Source: Devosia sp. Root413D1
GTDB taxonomy: Bacteria; Pseudomonadota; Alphaproteobacteria; Rhizobiales; Devosiaceae
Assembly: GCF_001425235.1 (NCBI RefSeq)
Contig: NZ_LMEA01000007.1
Span: 568,655 to 632,654 of the forward strand
DNA: 64,000 bases
Reading direction: 5' to 3'
Below are positions 29,078-38,583 of this stretch, piece by piece (within the stretch, counting starts at the first letter, position 1; the number at the start of each line of letters is the position of its first letter). Under the pieces are notes generated by a model, which was not told where the DNA came from, made no database searches, and saw only the letters and a list, made by a program, of their open reading frames with translations. The position numbers were made by a program, and so were the translations under genes.

Positions 29078-29761
29078 TCAGTCGGCCTTTGCCTCGAGCT
29101 CGGGGAAGCGCCGGTTCAGCGTATCCCAGATCTCCTGCTCCAGTGCATCTTCCGATTGGCCGGCGGGCAACACGACGCAGCGCTCCGGGTTGGCCTTGCC
29201 GATGGCGAGGAAAGCCTGGCGCAGGCGGCGATGCCACTCGAGGTCTTCCTTCTCGAAGCGGTCGCCGGTCTCGGCCAGCACCTTCTCGATCTCGCGATTA
29301 TTGACCCGGGCGAAGGCGATGGCCGGATCCATGTCGAGAATGAAGGTGATGTCGGGCTGGTGCCCGTCGAGCGCCAGCGTCTCAAGGCCGCGGATCAGCT
29401 TGTCGTCGACCCCGCCGGTGAGGCCCTGATAGGCCCGGGTCGAATCGTGGAAGCGGTCGGAGATCACCCATTTGCCGCTGCTGAGGCTGGGGGCGATGAG
29501 CGAGCTGACATGATCGTAGCGGGCGGCGGCGAAGAGCACGGCCTCGGCGCCGGCGCCCCAGCTCTCGGAGCGGCCTTGCAGGATGAAGGCGCGGACGGCT
29601 TCGGCCTTGGGCGTACCGCCGGGCTCGCGGGTGCGGACGGCTTCGATGTCCATGCGGTTGAGCCGCACCAGCAGGCGCTTGACCTGCGTCGACTTGCCGA
29701 CGCCTTCGCCGCCCTCAAAGGTGATGAAACGGGCGGCGGGTTTCGCCGGCACATCGAGCAT
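29078..29761 (-). CDS. tmk: Thymidylate kinase
   Basis: A 227-residue dTMP kinase that makes dTDP for DNA synthesis. The P-loop is FEGGEGVGKSTQ, the TREPGGTPKAEAVR block binds dTMP, and SDRFHDSTRAYQG is the DRx motif followed by the LID region. Length is slightly longer than E. coli Tmk. The 5' side carries a 100-bp two-hairpin repeat (29785-29884) between it and the carboxypeptidase gene. Confidence 0.96.
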   Translation of the reverse strand: MLDVPAKPAARFITFEGGEGVGKSTQVKRLLVRLNRMDIEAVRTREPGGTPKAEAVRAFILQGRSESWGAGAEAVLFAAARYDHVSSLIAPSLSSGKWVISDRFHDSTRAYQGLTGGVDDKLIRGLETLALDGHQPDITFILDMDPAIAFARVNNREIEKVLAETGDRFEKEDLEWHRRLRQAFLAIGKANPERCVVLPAGQSEDALEQEIWDTLNRRFPELEAKAD

Positions 29762-29784
29762 TGCTTTGCGTTCCCGAACCCGGA

Positions 29785-29884
29785 GCGCTTTCAGGAGAAG
29801 TTGCAGACTTTTCCGGTTCGAAAGCGCGACAAATCAAACAGGTAGAGCACTGCCACGACTCGAGGAGGCGGGGAAGTGCTCTAC
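29785..29884. repeat. Two-hairpin intergenic repeat, family 2, copy A
   Basis: Hairpin 1 has outer arms GCGCTTTC (29785-29792) / GAAAGCGC (29820-29827) and inner arms GGAGAAGT / ACTTTTCC around TGCAG. Hairpin 2 has GTAGAGCACT (842-851) / AGTGCTCTAC (875-884 of 29 kb). A second copy with the same layout but different paired bases is at 47996-48094. The far arm covers the stop codon of the carboxypeptidase gene (TAG at 29881-29883, minus). It may terminate that gene or serve as a processed mRNA structure. Confidence 0.85.
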
Positions 29885-31038
29885 AACCAGCCGAGCGCCA
29901 GTTCCTTGAGCGCGTCGGTTGCCTTGCGGACGATATCGCCGTCGGCAACGTCCTCGCCCGCGTAGAGCGGGGTGACCTGTACCACGGCGCCGTTGCACAT
30001 GACATTGAGCTGGGCCAGTTGATCGCCCTTCTGCACAGGCGGGCGGATCGGCGCCTTGTAGGTGACCGTGGCCTGCGGGCAGTTCTGCGCGCCCTTGGGC
30101 AGGAACAGATCGATGCTGCCCTTGCCCACCAGCGACACCTGCCCGGCGCTGCCGCCATAGACATCGGCATGCGAGATGGCGGAGCCCTCCGGGAACACCG
30201 GGATCAGCTCGAAGCCGCGCGTGCCCCAGGTGACGAGCTTGCGCGCCTCTTCAGTGCGCTCGGTCATCGATTTGAGCCCATGCAATACGGCGATGAGACG
30301 GCGGCCGGTGGCGGCGGTCGAAACCACCTCGCCATAGCCGGCAGCCTCGGTGTGGCCGGTCTTCAGGCCATCGACACCAATGCCAATCTCCAGCAGCGAG
30401 TTGCGGTTCATCTGGCGGATCTTGTTCCAGGTGAACTCCTTCTCCGAGAAGATCGGGTAGTATTCGGGGAACTGCGCGATGATGAAGCGGGCAATGGTCG
30501 CAAGGTCGCGCGCCGTCGAGAACTGCGCCGGGTCGGGCAGGCCGGTAGCGTTGACGAAGTTCGAGCCGCTGAGCCCGATTTCCTTCCCCAGCTGGTTCAT
30601 CATCTGCGCGAAGCTGAGCTCGCTCCCGGCGATGCCCTCGGCCAGCGCGATCGCCGCGTCGTTGCCGGACTGGATGATGACCGAGCGGACCAGATCCATC
30701 ACCGGGATCTTCGAGTTCAGCTCGGCAAACATGGTCGAGCCGCCCGATGAGGCGCCGCCATCGCGCCAGGCATGCTCGGAAATGAAGAACTCGTCGGTCG
30801 GCTGGAGTTTTTTCGACTGCAGCTGGTCGAAAACCACGGCCAGCGTCATCAGCTTGGCCATGCTGGCGGGTTCGAGCTGCTCGTCACCTGCCTTGTTGAA
30901 CAGGATGGTGCCGGACTCGTAATCCATCAGCACGGCGAACGGCGCCTTGGTGTCGAAATCCTGCGCGTGTGCGGAGGCCGCCCAGCAGACGGCGAGTAGA
31001 GCGATCAGCAGTTTCTGGCCAAAATTCCGCAATCTCAA
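29881..31038 (-). CDS. D-alanyl-D-alanine carboxypeptidase (PBP5/6 type)
   Basis: A 385-residue S11 peptidase that trims the terminal D-Ala of peptidoglycan stem peptides. A signal peptide ends at AASAHAQD (about residue 26). The active-site triad motifs are SMAK (Ser-x-x-Lys, near residue 58), SGN in IQSGNDAAIALAE, and KTG in GLKTGHTEAAGYG. The C-terminal beta domain follows. The start is a TTG at 31038, the only one giving a full signal peptide. The family is close to dacC/dacF, but the exact symbol is uncertain. Confidence 0.93.
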   Translation of the reverse strand: MRLRNFGQKLLIALLAVCWAASAHAQDFDTKAPFAVLMDYESGTILFNKAGDEQLEPASMAKLMTLAVVFDQLQSKKLQPTDEFFISEHAWRDGGASSGGSTMFAELNSKIPVMDLVRSVIIQSGNDAAIALAEGIAGSELSFAQMMNQLGKEIGLSGSNFVNATGLPDPAQFSTARDLATIARFIIAQFPEYYPIFSEKEFTWNKIRQMNRNSLLEIGIGVDGLKTGHTEAAGYGEVVSTAATGRRLIAVLHGLKSMTERTEEARKLVTWGTRGFELIPVFPEGSAISHADVYGGSAGQVSLVGKGSIDLFLPKGAQNCPQATVTYKAPIRPPVQKGDQLAQLNVMCNGAVVQVTPLYAGEDVADGDIVRKATDALKELALGWL

Positions 31039-31072
31039 CCCCGATCGCGGTCAATGCTCGACCGCTCTCAAA

Positions 31073-32173
31073 CTAATAGAGCACCAGGTCCTTGAGTCCA
31101 AGTTGCCTGGCGAGCGACATCACATCATCCCGCGCCACACCGGGCTTAAGATGCGTGAGTGTCAGGCGTGTGGCATCAGCGCCGGGGATGCGCACGGCAT
31201 CCTCGTCGACCGCGCCCAGCATGGCGAACTGCAGCGCCACGTCATCGGCCCTCGTGGCATCGGCGAACACGCCGAGCTCCAGCTTGATGGCGCGCTTGTC
31301 CTCGTCGACCGTCGCCACCCAGGAGTCGAGCGAGCCCGAGCGGGTCGCCATGGCGTTGGCAGCCGCGTGGGCGCCGGTAATGGCGTCGTCGGCCGCACCG
31401 CTGTCGACATAGCCGAACATGTCGATGATGCCGCCGATGAGGTTCGGACGCTCTTCGTTCATGGCGAGGCGGGTAGCCCCCTGCTCCATGCGCGTTGGCT
31501 TGTCGACGCTGGCGAGCAGCATGCGGGTGTCGTCGCCATTGAGCGGCGCCGGGCCGATATACTGCACCTGGATATTGCCGACGCCGTTGCCGGCATAGCC
31601 GAGGATCTCGGCGGTCCGGTAGCTGAGGTCCATCACCCGGCCATGGAGGTACGGACCGCGATCGTTGACGCGGCAGACGATCGAGCGGCCGTTGTCGACA
31701 TTGGTGACGCGGACGTAGCTCGGCAGCGGCAGCACCGGGCTGGCGCAGGAAATGGCGTTGGCCGAGAAGATCTCGCCATTGGCGGTGCGCCGGCCATGGA
31801 AGTCGTTGCCGTACCAGGAGGCGCCGCCCGAGGCGACGTAGCCGATCGGGTTCTCGATCGGCTCATAGACTTCGCCGCGCACCGTGTAGGGCTTGCCGAC
31901 CATGTAGCGGCCGCCGCCCTTGGGCGGGTTCTTGGCATTGGTGACGCGCGGGCTGACGGCGACGCCGAACTCCTTGGAGCTGAAAGCGGAGCGCTTGATG
32001 TGCGGCACCCCTCCCCCGTCGCTGCTGCAGGCAGCCACAACCGGCGCCAGGAGCACAGCAAGAGCAAGCAGCCGGGCGGCCGCGCGAAGGTCGCGAGAAA
32101 ACACTGCCAAAACCAGATCAACCCATCGAGAGATTTCCGCACCATACCGAAAGCCGTGCGGGGATGATCGCAT
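31073..32173 (-). CDS. rlpA: RlpA-like septal lytic transglycosylase with SPOR-like C-terminus, lipoprotein
   Basis: A 366-residue protein. A hydrophobic segment ends in a lipobox-like VVAAC (Cys near residue 49). The double-psi beta-barrel domain is plain: GGASWYGNDFHGRRTANGEIF, with VRVNDRGPY downstream (VCRVNDRGPYLHGRVMDLS). The C-terminal ~80 residues (KLELGVFADATRADDVALQFAMLG) resemble a SPOR domain that binds denuded glycan at the septum. In Pseudomonas RlpA cuts such glycans; E. coli RlpA has no known activity. The ATG at 32173 puts about 30 residues before the hydrophobic stretch, so a later start is possible. Confidence 0.88.
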   Translation of the reverse strand: MRSSPHGFRYGAEISRWVDLVLAVFSRDLRAAARLLALAVLLAPVVAACSSDGGGVPHIKRSAFSSKEFGVAVSPRVTNAKNPPKGGGRYMVGKPYTVRGEVYEPIENPIGYVASGGASWYGNDFHGRRTANGEIFSANAISCASPVLPLPSYVRVTNVDNGRSIVCRVNDRGPYLHGRVMDLSYRTAEILGYAGNGVGNIQVQYIGPAPLNGDDTRMLLASVDKPTRMEQGATRLAMNEERPNLIGGIIDMFGYVDSGAADDAITGAHAAANAMATRSGSLDSWVATVDEDKRAIKLELGVFADATRADDVALQFAMLGAVDEDAVRIPGADATRLTLTHLKPGVARDDVMSLARQLGLKDLVLY

Positions 32174-32177
32174 CGAA

Positions 32178-32194
32178 CCGCAACGTGGTTGCGG
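32178..32194 (-). terminator. Possible weak terminator of the alpha/beta hydrolase gene
   Basis: CCGCAAC and GTTGCGG form a perfect 7-bp stem with a 3-base loop between the hydrolase stop (32221) and the rlpA start (32173). There is no real T-run after it on the minus strand, so it may equally be part of the rlpA leader. Confidence 0.3.
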
Positions 32195-32220
32195 CCGGGT
32201 TAATTTGCTTCAAATGCCAG

Positions 32221-32916
32221 CTATTTAGCCGCCCATTCCGTGAGTTCCGCGGTAACCGTGGGATGTTGCTCGACCAGCGCCATGTGCCCTGCCCTGGGGA
32301 CCACGACGAGCCTGGCGTCGGCAATCCCGGTGGCCATCTCGCGGGCGGCCTCGGGAACCGTGATTGCGTCCTTGTCACCGACTACCACCAGCGTCGGCAC
32401 CGCGATGGCGCCGAGTTCGGGGCGAGAGTCCGGCCGGCCCATAATGGCGGTCTGCTGCCGGATATAGGTTTCGCCGCCATTCGCCGTGGCCATGCGCACA
32501 TGCAGCGCCTTCAGCCCCGCATCGCCGACGTGGTCGGGGTGCACCGCATTGGGGAACGACTGCGCGACGGCGAGGTTGAACTTCCCCTGCTCCGTCAATG
32601 CGATGGCCGTTCTCCGCTTCTCGATCGCCTCCGGGGTATCGGGCCGCGCCGAGGTGTCGAGCAGCGCCAGCTTCAGCACCCGCCCCCTCGCCTGCCTGAG
32701 CATTTCGAACGCCAGGTAGCCGCCCATCGAGAAGCCGATGAGGGCGAACTCAGGCGGCGCGTCGCCAAGAATCGATGCCGCAATCTGCTGCATCGAACTG
32801 CCCTCGGTGTGGTTGGCGATGGTCACCGGCCCGAACTGCCACAGTGCCGGCACCTGATGGGCATAGATCTCGGCGGTGCAGTTGAGACCGGGAACGAGGA
32901 GGATCGGCATTGTCAT
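32221..32916 (-). CDS. Alpha/beta-fold hydrolase
   Basis: A 231-residue hydrolase with an oxyanion loop LLVPGLNCTAEIY at the start, nucleophile elbow GFSMGG (Ser), acid in VVGDKDAI and catalytic His in RAGHMALVEQHP. Substrate unknown. ATG 32916 is preferred: a longer frame to 33066 would translate the tandem palindromes at 32952-33019 as GENENVP repeats and start inside the 20-bp operator-like palindrome of metH. The gene is divergent from metH. Confidence 0.87.
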   Translation of the reverse strand: MTMPILLVPGLNCTAEIYAHQVPALWQFGPVTIANHTEGSSMQQIAASILGDAPPEFALIGFSMGGYLAFEMLRQARGRVLKLALLDTSARPDTPEAIEKRRTAIALTEQGKFNLAVAQSFPNAVHPDHVGDAGLKALHVRMATANGGETYIRQQTAIMGRPDSRPELGAIAVPTLVVVGDKDAITVPEAAREMATGIADARLVVVPRAGHMALVEQHPTVTAELTEWAAK

Positions 32917-32951
32917 GAAAGCGAAAGTCCTGATCGAGCGTTGCAGTTCCC

Positions 32952-33019
32952 GGAGAACGTTTTCGTTCTCCCCTTGGGGAACGTTTTCGTTCTCCCCGTG
33001 GGGAACGTTTTCGTTCTCC
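32952..33019. repeat. Three tandem 20-bp palindromes, period 24 bp
   Basis: Units at 32952-32971, 32976-32995 and 33000-33019. Unit 1 (GGAGAACGTTTTCGTTCTCC) is an 8-bp perfect stem with a TTTT loop; units 2 and 3 differ by one base (GGGG for GGAG), giving a G-U pair. The units are separated by 4 bp, so the period is 24 bp. A fourth partial unit may follow (GAGAACGGGAACGGG). They lie between the alpha/beta hydrolase and metH, next to the perfect palindrome at 33065-33084. Confidence 0.9.
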
Positions 33020-33064
33020 CGGCCGAGAACGGGAACGGGCTTGCTTGCCGGGCGGTCGGCACTC

Positions 33065-33084
33065 ATATAAAGATATCTTTATAT
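33065..33084 (+). promoter_or_regulatory. Perfect 20-bp palindrome, likely methionine-cycle operator for metH
   Basis: ATATAAAGATATCTTTATAT is its own reverse complement and very AT-rich in a GC-rich gap, centred 74 bp upstream of metH. Its form fits an ArsR-family repressor site; SahR-type ArsR regulators control methionine-cycle genes in Proteobacteria, and I recall similar sites near rhizobial metF/metH, but no regulator gene is in the window. It could control the divergent hydrolase too. Confidence 0.65.
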
Positions 33085-33148
33085 CCCGCCATGCGAGTGT
33101 GCCGGCGGTGAACGCAGTTTGGCGTGACAGACGTTGGAAAGTCGAGCG

Positions 33149-36909
<3,761 letters not shown>

Positions 36910-36913
<4 letters not shown>

Positions 36914-37284
36914 CCTCCCCTGCCCCGTTCGCCCGCCGCGCCACTTCCGTGCCGGTAACCGTGGTCACCGACAAGGCGGCCCTTGGCCGCTTCGGTGGGC
37001 GCGACACGGCCGTGGTGCATCTCGATCCACCACTGCATGCCCATGACCCGGGCACCGAGTGCATTGCCTGCGAGAGCCGCGGCAATGTGCGGGTCCTGCT
37101 GTTCGAGCTGCAGGAAAAGGTGCGGCTCGGCATGGCCGAGCCGTTCGTCCGGGTGGTGGTGGACGCCACCGACGTTGAAGATCGCACGGCCGTCGCTGAC
37201 GCCATTGTCCCCGGCAAGCTGCCGGCCTTCGGGCTCCGCGACTTCACCGTGGCCCGCAACTTTCATCTGGCGGAGGTGGTTTGA
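36910..37284 (+). CDS. Small CobW-like fragment lacking a P-loop
   Basis: A 124-residue protein that I cannot name. It reads like a shortened CobW/ZNG G domain: PVTVVT (as in PVTVLTGFLGAGKTT), then directly [24 protein letters not shown], comparable to the CxCC-type GC(I/L)CC.xRGDL block, then [13 protein letters not shown] (as in DRVVIETTGLADP) and a final [10 protein letters not shown]. The GxxxxGKT P-loop and the later GTPase motifs are missing, so it cannot be an active CobW GTPase. It overlaps the metH stop by 4 bases, so it is co-translated with a B12 enzyme; a metal or cofactor accessory role is only a guess. Confidence 0.5.
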
Positions 37285-37601
37285 TGGCCGCGCTTGATCT
37301 CTTCATCCGGCCCGCGGCCGACGACATCCACCCAATCAGCCGCGCCGCGCTGCTGGCTCTCGACGCAGCCGAGCGAACCCAACGGCTCGACGAACAGCAG
37401 GCAGCGATCCGCTCCCGGTTGGCGGCGGCGCCCGGGACGCGCGACTGGCACAATCAGGTGGGCATGATCGTCGCCGAACTCCGCCGTGCCGGTCATGCCC
37501 TCAGCCGCGACGGCGAGACGCATAGCTGGGTCGGTGAATCCGGCCAGCTTGGCGTGAGCTTCTGTCGGGCCGGCAACACTGTGCTCGCCTGGCAAGCCTA
37601 G
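37284..37601 (+). CDS. Hypothetical protein, 105 residues
   Basis: Not recognised. A soluble, Ala/Arg-rich helical protein with a central stretch LDAAERTQRLDEQQAAIRSRLAAAPGTRDWHNQVGMIVAELRRAGH and a C-terminal part with HSWVGESGQLGVSFCRAGNTVLAWQA. ATG 37284 overlaps the stop of the CobW-like gene (TGATG), so the three genes from metH onward form one operon. Codon use is like that of its neighbours, which supports it being real. Confidence 0.6.
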   Translation: MAALDLFIRPAADDIHPISRAALLALDAAERTQRLDEQQAAIRSRLAAAPGTRDWHNQVGMIVAELRRAGHALSRDGETHSWVGESGQLGVSFCRAGNTVLAWQA

Positions 37602-37701
37602 CCGCGCCAAACCTCAGTATTACTTGCAGTGTAGCCTCGTCGCGCTAAGCTGTGGTTCACGCCTATTGGTAGGGGCGTGGACGCTTGAGGGGGCGTGGCA
37701 A

Positions 37702-37968
37702 ATGGCAGAGCATCCGGATCCGTTCTCGGTCAATGTCGGGAGCAAGCTGCTCTTCGGCGCCATCATGCTGATGGGGCTCGGCCTGATCGGCGCCATCCTG
37801 GGGCCGCTGCTGACCGCCTTCGGCCCGAACGCCAGCCCAGAAGCGATCGGCGGCGCCGTAGGACCCGGCATCATGCTGCTGGTCGGCGGCGTGGTGCTCG
37901 GCATCATCGCCGGCATCTTCCTCGGCTACGCCAACGGCAAATACCCACCGTCGGCTCGCCGGGAGTAA
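37702..37968 (+). CDS. Small two-helix membrane protein
   Basis: An 88-residue hypothetical membrane protein. Two hydrophobic helices (KLLFGAIMLMGLGLIGAILGPLL and GIMLLVGGVVLGIIAGIFLGYA) flank a short loop, and both ends are polar. ATG 37702 follows GAGGGGGCG. No family recognised. It is separated from the preceding gene by 100 bp and followed by a degenerate copy of palindromic repeat family 1. Confidence 0.65.
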   Translation: MAEHPDPFSVNVGSKLLFGAIMLMGLGLIGAILGPLLTAFGPNASPEAIGGAVGPGIMLLVGGVVLGIIAGIFLGYANGKYPPSARRE

Positions 37969-37975
37969 GGTCCAG

Positions 37976-38070
37976 GATTGGGCTGCAGCTTGGGCTCGAC
38001 CCTTCACCAACCCACCCGCTGTCATCGTGGGTGAGGTGATCGTAGTTGGTCAGCTCGGCCGCTGCGCACC
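37976..38070. repeat. Remnant of palindromic repeat family 1 lacking its central hairpin
   Basis: Both flanks resemble those of the copy at 53.5 kb: left GCTTGGGC.TCGACC...CACCCGCTGTCATC, right TGATCGTAGTTGG.CAGCTCGG (compare CATCGTAGCTGGGGAGATCGG at 53634-53655). The ~70-bp hairpin between TGTCATC and GATGACA is replaced by a few bases. This suggests an internal deletion of the palindrome or an uninvaded site. Confidence 0.5.
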
Positions 38071-38082
38071 ATGTGAAGCGCT

Positions 38083-38514
38083 CTAGTGCGCGTGCTCGGT
38101 CACGCACTCGCCGTGGTCGGCCAGCACTTCGATGATCCGGCAATCGCAGATTCGCCCATGGCCGCATTCCTCGACCATCCGGGTCAGTTCGCCGCGCAGC
38201 GCCGAGAGGCTGGCGATACGGCGATCGATCTCGGTCAGGTGGTTGCGGGCGATGCTGTCGGCCTGGTGGCACGAGGCCTGCGGCGACGCGGCCATTTCCA
38301 GCAGCTCTCGGATATCCTCGACCTCGAAGCCGAGCTCGCGCGAGTGGCGGATGAAGTTGAGCCGCTCCACCTCGGGCTTGCCGTAGCGGCGCTGATTGCC
38401 CTCGGTCCGCGGCGGCGACTGCAGCAGGCCGATCTGCTCGTAAAAGCGGATGGTCGGGACCTTGACGCCGGTCCGCCGTGACAATTCGCCGATCGGCAAA
38501 TTCATTGCATTCAC
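38083..38514 (-). CDS. MerR-family heavy-metal regulator (CadR/ZntR-like)
   Basis: A 143-residue regulator with the MerR helix-turn-helix at the start (LPIGELSRRTGVKVPTIRFYEQIGLLQSPPRTEGNQRRY), a dimerisation helix and a metal loop. The metal ligands visible are C in ASCHQAD, C-x5-C-x-C in CGHGRICDC and a His/Cys tail HGECVTEHAH, closest to CadR- and PbrR-type sensors of divalent Cd, Pb or Zn. It is divergent from the P-type ATPase gene, and its own operator overlaps the shared promoter. The true start may be ATG 38505. Confidence 0.88.
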   Translation of the reverse strand: MNAMNLPIGELSRRTGVKVPTIRFYEQIGLLQSPPRTEGNQRRYGKPEVERLNFIRHSRELGFEVEDIRELLEMAASPQASCHQADSIARNHLTEIDRRIASLSALRGELTRMVEECGHGRICDCRIIEVLADHGECVTEHAH

Positions 38515-38517
38515 CCC

Positions 38518-38548
38518 TTGATCCTCTAGTGGCTAGAGGTCCTAGATG
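38518..38548 (+). promoter_or_regulatory. MerR-type promoter with 19-bp spacer and dyad operator
   Basis: -35 TTGATC (38518-38523) and -10 TAGATG (38543-38548) are separated by 19 bp, the stretched spacing that MerR proteins correct by twisting DNA. Inside lies the dyad CCTCTAG-TGG-CTAGAGG (38523-38539). It drives the P-type ATPase gene starting at 38584. Confidence 0.82.
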
Positions 38549-38583
38549 TATGCGGACATGATGAAGAATCCAAGGAGTGCCGC

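Noticed and set aside
32952-33019. Could the three regularly spaced repeats be a small CRISPR array?
   Set aside because: Spacers are only 4 bp, the repeats are palindromes and no cas gene is present.
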